From: SHLQ01 sp964445255
GTDB lineage: Bacteria > Actinomycetota > Acidimicrobiia > Acidimicrobiales > SHLQ01
Assembly (NCBI GenBank): GCA_964445255.1
Contig: CAYUKM010000031.1
Location: 1 to 24,125 of the forward strand
Direction of reading: 5' to 3'
Length of the DNA stretch: 24,125 bases
Below the pieces are notes generated by a model. It searched no databases and had not been told where the DNA came from. It saw only the letters and a list, made by a program, of their open reading frames with translations. The translations under genes were made by a program, and so were the position numbers. This document shows, piece by piece, positions 7,678 to 15,432 of the stretch; positions within the stretch are counted from its first letter, which is position 1; each line of letters opens with the position of its first letter.

Positions 7678-10260
7678 TCAGGAAGGGATGATCTCGATTC
7701 GGCGACTGGCCTCTTTGTCTTCGGCTCCGTCGACGATAATCGGCTGTGACTCGCCAAATCCTTGGGCCTCGAGGCGGCCTGCATCGATCCCTTGGGACAC
7801 GAGATAGTCAAGAACCGCTTGTGCACGACGGTCCGAGAGCCGTTGGTTGCCGTCAGTACTGCCGTCGGTATCGGTATGGCCTTCGATCACCGCGCTCAGG
7901 TCAGGGTTTTCATTGAAGAATTCCACCGCGCGATCCAGCTCGGCGATGCCAGCGGGCGTGAGCCGGTTTGAAAGCGTCTCAAACGTGATGTTTCCGAAGT
8001 CGAGAGCGTCGTCGATCGATGCAGGCTGGTCTGATGGAGGTTGCAGAACGCTGCCGATCACGAACACATTGCCGGTCTCTGACTCGAGGGCTTCCTCGGG
8101 GATTCTGACTTCACCGTTCAGGATGAGGTCGTCGCCGACGCGAGTTATTTCGATCGGTAGGCCCGACCGTGTCTCGAACGCTCCCAAGTCCTCGAGTTCT
8201 TCGGCGTTCAGGCGTAGTTCGATGATGTGATAGTCGATCAGCCGGGCCGCCGCTTCGGGATCTGCCGTGAGCACACCGAGCTGTTCGGGAGTTAACGCGG
8301 CGAGCGCTGCGTCAGACGGAGCGAAGACAGTGAACTCGGTCTCCTCTGCACCTTCTACTCGGCCTTCAAGAAGGTCTTGCAACCCGAACCCGCTTGCCAA
8401 GTTCGTGAAGTTGCCCGTGTTCGTGCCTTCTCCCAGAAGATCCCACGGGGTCCGGGCTACCGGAAGGGTTTCCGGCGCCCCCGTTGTTTCTGGAGCCTCG
8501 GTTGTTGGCGCTTCGGTGGTGGTTGGTGCCTCGGTGGTCACCGCAGGCTCGCTTTCGTCTGGTTCGATAGGTTCGGTCGCATCCGTTTCGACACCAGCGT
8601 TGTCCCCAGCGTCTCGATCAAAGATTTGATCGCCAAAGAACACAAGGACGAGCAGCGGGACGAGTATCAACAGCAGCAAGAGCGGGTTCAGTGGCCGCTT
8701 CTTTGGTGCGACTACTTGTTCCGGGGCGTCGTAGAGGTCACTGACGTCTCCGTCCACCGAAGAAACCGGCACGATCTTGGTGTTGAGATCAGGTGCTGCG
8801 CTCGGTTCTGCGCCAACCGTGGAATCGTATGCAGCGGCGAACTCTGCTTCACTCGCCGGCGCTGATCCGGGCTTTTCGTCCATGACGTCACGGAATTCCA
8901 GATCGTCGAACGAGCCGTCGTCGTCGAGTCCTAGACCACCGATCGAGGGCTCTTCGCCTTCCGGTCGAGCGAGTTCGATCGGAGCGCCATCTTCAGGTAG
9001 AGGCTCGGGATCGGCTGTTAGACCACTGATGTCACGAATCGTCTCATCGGCCAATTCTTCGGATTCCAAGGACTCGAAGGACGCGTTGCCGAAGTTCTCC
9101 GGGACCTGTGTTTCGAGGGTCGGCCAAGCGACATCAAGGTTGGGAGCTTCGGAGGTGGTTCCAGGCGCGGTGATCAGCGGTGTCGCAGCAGCGAAATCCT
9201 CGGAGGCGACATCGGCGTCGCCGATCTCGAGGTCTGGGCTGTCTAGGTCGGCGTCGAGATCTTCGGTGATGTCGTCATGCTCTGTGTTGAGGTCGGCGGT
9301 TTCGGTGGTGACGGTGTCAGCATCGACTTCGACGACGTCGGCATCAAGNNNNNNNNNNNNNNNNNNNNNNNNNNNNNNNNNNNNNNNNNNNNNNNNNNNN
9401 NNNNNNNNNNNNNNNNNNNNNNNNNNNNNNNNNNNNNNNNNNNNNNNNCGGCGGTTTCGGTGGTGACGGTGTCAGCATCGACTTCGACGACGTCGGCATC
9501 AAGGTCGGTGATGNNNNNNNNNNNNNNNNNNNNNNNNNNNNNNNNNNNNNNNNNNNNNNNNNNNNNNNNNNNNNNNNNNNNNNNNNNNNNNNNNNNNNNN
9601 NNNNNNNNNNNNNTCGCCATGCTCTGTGTTGAGGTCGGTCGTGTCGACTTCAAGGTCGGTGATGTCGCCATGCTCTGTGTTGAGGTCGGTCGTGTCGACT
9701 TCAAGGTCGGTGATGTCGCTGTCGAGTGTGGCGGTATCTGGCGTGGAGTCGGTGACGTCGCCAAGCTCGGTGTCGAGGTCGGCGGTTTCGGTGGTGACGG
9801 TGTCAGCATCGACTTCGACGACGTCGGCATCAAGCTCGGTGGCGACGCCTTCGTTGGATTCGGTCTTGAAGAACGGCTCGGTGTCTGCGTCATCATCGGT
9901 GTTGAGCTGCTCAGCAGCGTCAACCTCTTCCACTGAATCCGCGCTGAGGTCTTCGGAGGTTTCGGTGGCGACGGCTTCGCTGCCATCGGCATCGCTGGTT
10001 GGAGTCTTGGTGTCGGACCCTTCGACCTCTGCGGAACGGCTCTCGATCGGAGCCTCCGTTGACGCGGGATCATCCAGCAGCTCGTCGACTTCTTCGGTCG
10101 TAGAAGCATCCGTAACCGGACGATCGAGCGTGGTTGACGAACCAAGAGATGTCCCGGTGGACGCAAGCGGGTCAGCCGAGGCCTTCACGCGTGCCAACAT
10201 CGCTTGAGCCTTGCTTGCTAGCGCATCAATATCGTTAGTTGGTTGTTCCGAGTCGCTCAT
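7678..10260 (-). CDS. Large membrane-anchored acidic-repeat protein with FAS1 and OmpA domains (two gaps inside)
   Basis: Read as one gene across two gaps. The ATG at 10260 opens SDSEQPTNDIDALASKAQ, followed by a long Asp/Glu/Thr-rich region. This includes 17-residue repeats (ITDLEVDTTDLNTEHGD) and a longer unit containing DADVVEVDADTVTTETADL. The frame from 9348 down is open without a stop to 7678. KKR precedes one membrane helix (about 8632-8691, PLLLLLILVPLLVLVFF), so the N-terminal acidic region should face the cytoplasm. Outside follow a Thr/Glu linker (TTEAPTTTEAPTTEAPETT), a FAS1 domain (about 8035-8454; TVFAPSDAA, YHII, NVFVIGSVLQPP) and a C-terminal OmpA-type peptidoglycan-binding domain (about 7678-8000; EGHTDTDGS, LSDRRAQAVLDYL, GFGESQPI). 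More than 790 residues are visible. The summed gaps must be 3k+2 nt, which fits the repeat units. It probably links a cytoplasmic disordered arm to the cell wall. Confidence 0.8.
9349..9448. other. Assembly gap (100 N) in a tandem repeat
   Basis: Flanked on both sides by copies of the unit encoding DADVVEVDADTVTTETA. Frame logic requires a true length of 3k+2. Confidence 0.95.
9514..9613. other. Assembly gap (100 N) in a tandem repeat
   Basis: Lies between the 51-nt repeat array (9614-9715) and the start of a DADVVEV-type unit. The broken codons on each side join as Asp if the true length is a multiple of three. Confidence 0.95.
9614..9715 (-). repeat. 51-nt coding tandem repeat, two copies
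   Basis: Positions 9614-9664 and 9665-9715 are identical 51-nt units. Each encodes 17 residues on the minus strand (ITDLEVDTTDLNTEHGD). The array enters the gap on its left side, so more copies are likely. Confidence 0.92.
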
Positions 10261-10430
10261 GTTCCATATTCCGCTTGTGCTGCCGCAACAGACCGTAGTT
10301 GAGGCGGCGCCCCTACTACAGGAAGTTTACGACCGCGTAGAAAACTCTGACGGTCTAATCCTTCGACGATGGTGGGCACCGTTGGAGTATTTCGTTGAAA
10401 AGACTACGCACAGCGCCACAAAGTCGCGAC

Positions 10431-11444
10431 CTACGAACCGCACGTGGTCAACATGTTTTGTAGCGCTTCTAGCTCTTGGGCAGTGTAGGCGAGGTTCCAG
10501 CGGGTCTTCACGGACACCCAATCGACCGCGTAGGCACATTGAAGAGCCGGTTCAGGCTGCCACTCGTCGGGTCCTCGGTCTCCCCGTTCATCGGCGGTAT
10601 TTACCGCTACCACCCGCAGACTCGCCTCAAAGGCTGCATCGACTGCAAAGGCGCGCTGTTGAGCACTCGTCCAGTCCGCAGCTCCGGTCTGATCCGCTAT
10701 TTCCAGGGGCACCGTGCGGATCACTCGGATTTCAGCTGCGTCGGTGAGAAATTGGCTCGTAAAGGGGTCGATCCAACGCCCGACTATGACTCGACAACCA
10801 TCGATGTCTAACCCCACGTCCACGATGGATCGATCAATCAATACTTCTTCTCGATCGGACTGGCAGTCACCGTCGGAGTCTGGCCATGAGCCCGCGAAGT
10901 AGTCGTTGGGATTAAAGCCACTAGCGACTTGGTCCACCGGCAGGACCGTGGCGTTCGCCAGCGCCACTAAAGCTCGCTGTCCCTCAAGTTCGGAGATTGC
11001 GACAGAGGGTTCGTCGCTCGGCCCCACCGGTTCGGTTTCCAATGGCTCCGCCAGGCTGGGCTCAACGGCGACTACTGCTTCGGAGAGAACCTCGGCCTCG
11101 GGATCGTCGTTGAGACGATCGAGGACAAAGGGTGACGCGACCAGGGCAGCAAAGAGCGCCAATGCGATGAGCACCTCAGCTGCGCGAGGTCGACGGGGTT
11201 CCGGTGGGGCGGGGATGGATGGCACTAGGACGAGTGCGGTGCTCGGCGGCTGTTCCTCGACGGAGACGTTGTACTCGCTTGCCCTGGGGTTGCGGACTTG
11301 TGGAGGGACGTCGAAGGTGGGTTTGGGCGTGGGAACTTGTTGATCCGGTACGACCCTTTTCGCGTCGAGGAAAGCGGGACGCGACTCATCCTCCGGCGGA
11401 GAGTCGCCGAAGAGAATTCTGTATTGCTCGGGTGTGAGGTTCAC
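10431..11444 (-). CDS. Membrane-anchored degenerate HNH (GmrSD C-terminal/DUF1524-like) protein
   Basis: A 337-residue protein with a cytoplasmic N-terminus (VNLTPEQYRILFGD, then Pro-rich), one membrane helix (about residues 90-108, VLIALALFAALVASPFVL), an acidic linker and an extracytoplasmic domain of about 160 residues. That domain follows the secreted HNH/DUF1524 pattern: SWPDSDGDCQSDREEVLI, GCRVIVGRWIDPFTS, TVPL, DWTSAQQRAFAVD, RGDRGPDEWQP, WVSVKTRWNL. The usual catalytic IDHxVPL is VIRTVPL (residues 241-247), so the Asp-His pair is lost, and FAND is FAVD. The enzyme is predicted inactive. Start choice lies between GTG 11444 and TTG 11447. It is upstream of, and on the same strand as, the FAS1-OmpA gene, 170 nt away. 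That spacer (10261-10430) contains a GTAGT...ACTAC hairpin (10295-10319) and nothing else I can support. Confidence 0.82.
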   Translation of the reverse strand: MNLTPEQYRILFGDSPPEDESRPAFLDAKRVVPDQQVPTPKPTFDVPPQVRNPRASEYNVSVEEQPPSTALVLVPSIPAPPEPRRPRAAEVLIALALFAALVASPFVLDRLNDDPEAEVLSEAVVAVEPSLAEPLETEPVGPSDEPSVAISELEGQRALVALANATVLPVDQVASGFNPNDYFAGSWPDSDGDCQSDREEVLIDRSIVDVGLDIDGCRVIVGRWIDPFTSQFLTDAAEIRVIRTVPLEIADQTGAADWTSAQQRAFAVDAAFEASLRVVAVNTADERGDRGPDEWQPEPALQCAYAVDWVSVKTRWNLAYTAQELEALQNMLTTCGS

Positions 11445-11592
11445 CAAGGCCCAACTTCGAGGATTAATCCAGACGCTTCTGGTTTAGCAGTCGAGCACCG
11501 GGGAGGGGGTGTCAATGGCGCTCTGTTGGCTGTTGTCGATATGTTTTCTTGTTCCACGGAAGGGGTTTACCGCATTCACGGTTCCATTAAGC

Positions 11593-12477
11593 ATGAAACT
11601 CTTCCGTCGCCCAGCACCTGCAGGTGGTGCACTACGTTCCCAGCCCATCGAGACCGGCACGGTCGAATGGATGCGCGAACTCAATGACGCCCTCGCAACA
11701 TCCGAAGAAACCGGCCGCCCCGTATTTGCCCTCTTCCAGGAAGTTCCGGGATGTGCTGGCTGTAAACAATTCGGCAAAGACGTCTTGTCTAACCCGTTCG
11801 TGGTCGAAGCAATCGAGCGGGAGTTCGTCCCGCTACTCATTCACAACAACTCAGGTGGACGGGATGCCGAAGTGCTTAGCGCCTACGGTGAACCAGCCTG
11901 GAATTATCAAGTAGTTCGCTTCTTGAATTCTGCCGGCGATGACATCATCGCTCGACGAGACCGTGTCTGGGAGACAGGTCCTCTCCTGGCTCGCATGGTC
12001 GCGACTCTCGAAGTCGCTGGCCGCGAAGTTCCCGACTACCTCCGCTTGCTCGAACAAGAACACAGCGAGTACCTCGATGAGGCATTCTTGGCTCAAGGAT
12101 GCTTCTGGGTCGGCGAAATGGAGATCGGCCAGATCGATGGTGTCGTCACCACTGAGGCCGGTTTCATGCACGGTCATGAGGTCACTCGGGTTCTCTATGA
12201 TCACCGCGTGATCAACCTTGAAGGTCTGTACGAAAAGGCCGCTCGCCGTAACGTCGCCAGCGCGATCTTCGCTGATAGTGATGAGCTACGTCGCCTCACC
12301 GGACGAACCACGACAAATACGCCTGGCCGCTATCGCAAGGCCCCTGCCAGCGATCAGAAACGACAGCTCGGTCGTATGACCGGTGACTACACCGAAAGCC
12401 AGCTCACCAAGCTCAACGCGTTCTCACGCACTCGCCGCGGCGACACAGATCGGTTCTTGTTCCCGAGTCAGCGATGA
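11593..12477 (+). CDS. Thioredoxin-fold protein with MsrA-like C-terminal half
   Basis: A 294-residue two-part protein. Residues about 20-155 form a thioredoxin-like domain with EVPGCAGCKQFGKDVLSNPF (50-69), whose CAGC (54-57) is the likely redox pair. Residues about 165-230 match the start of peptide methionine sulfoxide reductase A: AQGCFWVGEMEIGQIDGVVT with the GCFW nucleophile (169-172). A shortened GHEVTRVLYDHRVINLEGLY segment and SAIFADSDEL follow. The middle of a normal MsrA is missing. The tail (YRKAPASDQKRQLG, LTKLNAFSR) looks like a conserved family feature, not random degeneration. No signal peptide is seen with the ATG at 11593. An upstream extension to 11509 would add a hydrophobic stretch (ALCWLLSICFLV). 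It overlaps the next gene by ATGA. The role is probably thiol or methionine-sulfoxide redox repair, but reductase activity is unproven. Confidence 0.72.
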   Translation: MKLFRRPAPAGGALRSQPIETGTVEWMRELNDALATSEETGRPVFALFQEVPGCAGCKQFGKDVLSNPFVVEAIEREFVPLLIHNNSGGRDAEVLSAYGEPAWNYQVVRFLNSAGDDIIARRDRVWETGPLLARMVATLEVAGREVPDYLRLLEQEHSEYLDEAFLAQGCFWVGEMEIGQIDGVVTTEAGFMHGHEVTRVLYDHRVINLEGLYEKAARRNVASAIFADSDELRRLTGRTTTNTPGRYRKAPASDQKRQLGRMTGDYTESQLTKLNAFSRTRRGDTDRFLFPSQR

Positions 12478-12998
12478 CCCAAACCCGGCTTCGCGCACTC
12501 GCCGCTACCGGGGCTCTCATCCTTGCTGCATGTGGGGGAGCCGAAGCCGCCTCCGACAACTCTGTATCCGTTGAGGTGGCCCCCACAACGACAGCACCGA
12601 TCGCCGCTCCAGAGACTTCCTCCACCACATCGACAGCGGTTGCAACCGCTGTCGATGTCGACGTTCCCGATGGCCTCACCTTGGTCTCCGGTGACGAGCT
12701 TGCGTCGGCGCTCTCAGGTAACACCATCATCGGCAATTGGGTGGGCGAGGACTACCGCCAGTTTTATGACCCCAACGGCGAGACGATCTACCTCGCCGAT
12801 GGAGCCGCTAACGGGTCATTGGGTGAGTGGCGCGTGAACGTCACCACCGGGCAATACGAAAGCCTGTGGCCGCCGTTGCCTTCATGGGATGCCTATGAGG
12901 TGTTTCGCGACGGAGATGCATGGTTCTGGACCGGGCAGGGCGTCGAACTGTCGCCGTTCACAATCGTCGAGGGCGACCAACTCGCGGGCGATTCCTGA
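12474..12998 (+). CDS. Putative lipoprotein
   Basis: A 174-residue exported protein of unknown function. The N-terminus (TQTRLRALAATGALILAAC) is a lipoprotein signal with an LAAC lipobox at Cys20. A Thr/Ala/Pro-rich linker (TTTAPIAAPETSSTTSTAVA) leads to a folded domain from about residue 63. That domain contains GNWVGEDYRQFYDPNGETIY, GEWRVNVTTGQYESLWPP and YEVFRDGDAWFW, a beta-rich pattern reminiscent of small binding domains. Its ATG overlaps the stop of the thioredoxin/MsrA-like gene (ATGA, 12474-12477), so the two are co-translated and may work together at the membrane. Confidence 0.8.
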   Translation: MTQTRLRALAATGALILAACGGAEAASDNSVSVEVAPTTTAPIAAPETSSTTSTAVATAVDVDVPDGLTLVSGDELASALSGNTIIGNWVGEDYRQFYDPNGETIYLADGAANGSLGEWRVNVTTGQYESLWPPLPSWDAYEVFRDGDAWFWTGQGVELSPFTIVEGDQLAGDS

Positions 12999-13121
12999 GT
13001 TCCTCCCGAATTCCCCCGGTTATTCAGTTCTTCTTTACGAGAACCGAAACAAATGACCTTGATATCGGGTTCTTCTTAGTATCCAAGCCCCCTAATTTCA
13101 CGAAAGGAAATGTGGTTCATC

Positions 13122-14225
13122 ATGCGGCAATCGCTGCGACTCGGAACGATCTCGGGAATCCCCGTTGGTATCAACTGGGGGCTACTCTTGATCGCTGGTT
13201 TTTACATTCTCAATCTCGCCGTCGGAATTATTCCGTCATTCGTTTCCGGCTCCTCCACCTTCAGTATCTGGCTCTTCGCAGTAGTGAACGTGGCTCTCTT
13301 CTTCACCTCCATTCTGGCCCATGAACTCGGCCACGCTGTCGTGGCTCAGCGCAACGACATCAAGGTCCGGGCCATCACGCTCTGGTTCCTCGGTGGAGTC
13401 GCCGAACTCGAGAAAGAGGCCGATAATCCCGGTGCGGAGTTCCGCATCGCGATCGCCGGTCCTGCCGTCAGCGTCGGTTTAGCAGCGATCTTCGCAAGCA
13501 CCTGGTTCATCAGTACCTTCATCGTGGGCGGAGGCCTGCTGAGCTTCACTCTCGGCTACCTCGCTCTGGTGAACTTGGGGCTCGCCGTATTCAACCTGAT
13601 CCCTGCCGCCCCGCTCGACGGTGGCCGAGTACTCACCGCCGCCCTCTGGCGAGGTGAGCGCAACCGCCATCAGGCACGGGCAACTGCGGCAAAGGCCGGA
13701 CAGCTCTTCGGTAACGCTCTGCTTGCTCTCGGTGTAATCGGACTCCTCACTGGCAATGGCACCTTCATCTTCGCCATCCTCGGATTCTTCCTCCGGTCGG
13801 CCGCTGGTGCCGAGCGAGCTCGAGCCGAAGCCAAGCAACGCATCGAAACGTCGGGCGTCGCAACGCAGATGTTCCCGATCGTCGCACCTATCACACGGGG
13901 CCTCACCGTCGCTGGTCTTGAGTCGATGAGCTTGAGCTACGACAAGCCGGTCGCCTTCCCACTATGGGGACCGTACGGAGTCGATGGACTGATCCCAACT
14001 ACTGCAATCCACCAAACCCCACCGGCGCACCGCACCGAGCTGCAGGCAGAGGAGCTCCTTGTCGAATGGAGCAACTTTGCAAGCGCACTCGTTGATGAGC
14101 CCATGCCCGTAGTCCTGCAACGGGCTCAGGAATCGGGCAAGCGCCACGTGCTCGTTTACAACCGAGCTGGCGAACAGGTCGGGTATCTCGACCTCGCCGG
14201 AGTTCTCTCGCTGCAGCCGGCTTAG
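13122..14225 (+). CDS. Site-2 protease family (M50) membrane metalloprotease
   Basis: An intramembrane zinc protease of about 367 residues. HELGH (residues 67-71) gives two zinc ligands and the catalytic Glu. NLIPAAPLDGGRVL gives the third ligand region. Five or six hydrophobic segments lie between residues 15 and 235, followed by a cytoplasmic tail of about 130 residues that looks like a degenerate CBS pair (PLWGPYGVDGLIPTT, RHVLVYNRAGEQVGYLDL). Such proteases (SpoIVFB/Rip3-like) cut membrane-bound regulators. The substrate is unknown. The ATG at 13122 fits the family start (RQSLRLGTISGIPVGINWG) and follows AAAGGAA. An ATG at 13110 is possible, and a TAATTT box at 13093-13098 could start a transcript near 13105. 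The upstream gap 12999-13121 holds no other gene. Confidence 0.9.
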   Translation: MRQSLRLGTISGIPVGINWGLLLIAGFYILNLAVGIIPSFVSGSSTFSIWLFAVVNVALFFTSILAHELGHAVVAQRNDIKVRAITLWFLGGVAELEKEADNPGAEFRIAIAGPAVSVGLAAIFASTWFISTFIVGGGLLSFTLGYLALVNLGLAVFNLIPAAPLDGGRVLTAALWRGERNRHQARATAAKAGQLFGNALLALGVIGLLTGNGTFIFAILGFFLRSAAGAERARAEAKQRIETSGVATQMFPIVAPITRGLTVAGLESMSLSYDKPVAFPLWGPYGVDGLIPTTAIHQTPPAHRTELQAEELLVEWSNFASALVDEPMPVVLQRAQESGKRHVLVYNRAGEQVGYLDLAGVLSLQPA

Positions 14226-14270
14226 TCACCCGGCCACTCCGACGAAACTCGTCAGTTCCACGTAAACCCG

Positions 14271-14307
14271 AGGGCCCCCACCGCAAGGTGGGGGCCCTTC
14301 GCGTTTT
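14271..14307. terminator. Rho-independent terminator between convergent genes
   Basis: AGGGCCCCCACC (14271-14282), a GCAA tetraloop, and GGTGGGGGCCCT (14287-14298) form a perfect 12-bp stem, followed by TCGCGTTTT. It ends the protease gene and, being symmetrical, probably also serves the convergent gene ending at 14314. Confidence 0.88.
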
Positions 14308-14313
14308 GCGGCG

Positions 14314-14841
14314 TTAGAGCTGGATCTGTTGCCCTGCGACCGGGAAGGTTGGTGCGTCAGCTGTTGCGTTACTGGTTGACGCCCGCTTGCGAGGTGTTGG
14401 ACATGTGGCGAGTTGGTAGGTGTTCAATCGGGTGCGCAACGCCCACAGCACAAACCCGATGGCGAGGACTCCGAAGATCGGTTGGACGGGAGCCCACCAG
14501 GTCAGTGCGCCACTGGTACCGATCGCTGCCACAACGAATTGGTTACAGACAGGGCACCCAACGGCAAGGAACGACGCGAAACCGCCCCAGGCAGTGCGGA
14601 CGTCGTTCTTCTCCTCAGCTTCGCGGAGGCGATTCGGTAGGCGAATCGCGAAGGTGAGTCCGATGAGGGCTGAGGAAATGATCCAGATCACGTAATCGAT
14701 CGAGCGCAACTCGACCGGGCGTCCAAAGATCGGTGTGTCGATGATGTCGGACGGAATCCCGATAAACAGCGCGGCGATGAGTGCATAAGGAACCGCCCGA
14801 ACCCACGTCCGGGGCGGCAATGAGCGCAACGCCGACACCAT
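14314..14841 (-). CDS. Membrane protein with CPxCN motif
   Basis: A 175-residue protein, function unknown. Four membrane helices are visible: residues about 16-35 (VPYALIAALFIG), 48-66 (YVIWIISSALIGLTFAI), 85-110 and 117-135 (FGVLAIGFVLWAL). The third contains the striking ASFLAVGCPVCNQFVV segment, followed by AIGTSGALTWWAPVQP. The CPVCN pair lies within or at the membrane and could be redox active or bind metal. I recall this pattern in uncharacterised actinobacterial proteins. The C-terminal tail is soluble. The ATG at 14841 has TACTGT 7 nt upstream. Three copies of a TCTGTGGTC-like motif lie behind it, so regulated transcription is likely. Confidence 0.75.
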   Translation of the reverse strand: MVSALRSLPPRTWVRAVPYALIAALFIGIPSDIIDTPIFGRPVELRSIDYVIWIISSALIGLTFAIRLPNRLREAEEKNDVRTAWGGFASFLAVGCPVCNQFVVAAIGTSGALTWWAPVQPIFGVLAIGFVLWALRTRLNTYQLATCPTPRKRASTSNATADAPTFPVAGQQIQL

Positions 14842-14848
14842 GCCCCAA

Positions 14849-14854
14849 ACAGTA
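14849..14854 (-). promoter_or_regulatory. Candidate -10 box of the CPxCN gene (leaderless)
   Basis: Minus-strand TACTGT lies 7 nt before the ATG at 14841. The first TCTSTGGTC motif (14871-14881) falls where a -35 element would sit, so binding there could control this promoter. Confidence 0.4.
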
Positions 14855-14870
14855 GTACGCCCTCGCCAGA

Positions 14871-14941
14871 GTTCTCTGGTCGCGACGGTCAGCAGTTCTG
14901 TGGTCAGAAATCAGCGACTATCGCCGGAAACGGACCACAGA
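14871..14941. promoter_or_regulatory. Three copies of a TCTGTGGTC motif, candidate operator
   Basis: GTTCTCTGGTC (14871-14881) and GTTCTGTGGTC (14895-14905) are direct copies 24 nt apart, about two helical turns. GACCACAGA (14933-14941) is an inverted copy of TCTGTGGTC. All lie between the CPxCN gene start and the receiver gene end. Confidence 0.5.
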
Positions 14942-14945
14942 TTTC

Positions 14946-15317
14946 TTAGACCGGCTCGGGGAGCAGCTCTTGGGCTGCCCGGCGCAGTGCCAACGAGTTC
15001 AGCGGCTTAACGACCCAACGGTCGGCGTCGGATTGCGAGGCCAGATACTCGTCTGCAGCGCGGTCCAACAACAGCAATATCGGAGCCTCCGGGAGGCGTC
15101 CGGCGCGGGCCTCTTGTTTGAGCAGGAGCGAGGTCGCTACGCCGCCCATGTTGCCGATTTGCAGATCGAGAATGATCAACCCGGGCTGAACTTCCCCGAC
15201 TGCGGCAGCGACGGCGGAACCTTCGCGGACTCTGTGGACATCATGGGTGCCACCCAGGGCTGCGGCGACATCATCAAAGAGCCAGTCGGCGTCGGTTGCG
15301 AGCAATACATCGGACAT
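14946..15317 (-). CDS. Stand-alone receiver-domain protein
   Basis: A 123-residue CheY-like receiver with no output domain. Asp51 in LIILDLQIGNMGG is the predicted phosphoacceptor and Lys104 in VVKPLNS is the conserved lysine. The usual N-terminal acidic pair is replaced by TDADWLFDD, so phosphorylation chemistry may be altered. The partner kinase is not in the window. I chose the ATG at 15317, where homology starts (SDVLLATDADW). A TACGAT box lies 8 nt upstream. It is divergent from the STAS gene, and the shared 115-nt region could co-regulate them. Confidence 0.85.
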   Translation of the reverse strand: MSDVLLATDADWLFDDVAAALGGTHDVHRVREGSAVAAAVGEVQPGLIILDLQIGNMGGVATSLLLKQEARAGRLPEAPILLLLDRAADEYLASQSDADRWVVKPLNSLALRRAAQELLPEPV

Positions 15318-15325
15318 ATTGCTAA

Positions 15326-15331
15326 ATCGTA
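15326..15331 (-). promoter_or_regulatory. Candidate -10 box of the receiver gene
   Basis: Minus-strand TACGAT ends 8 nt before the ATG at 15317, predicting a leader of only one or two nucleotides. Confidence 0.38.
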
Positions 15332-15432
15332 TCAATCTGATGTCCAGGTGCCGAGCAAGAGAGTTCGGGTTACCATCAGGTGTTCTCCAGTTGTACGGTG
15401 TCGGCGACGACCCCGGAATGCGAGGTTTCTCA

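Noticed and set aside
6285..9715. CRISPR-like repeat arrays
   Set aside because: The 42- and 51-nt repeats are directly adjacent without spacers and encode in-frame acidic peptides, so they are protein repeats.
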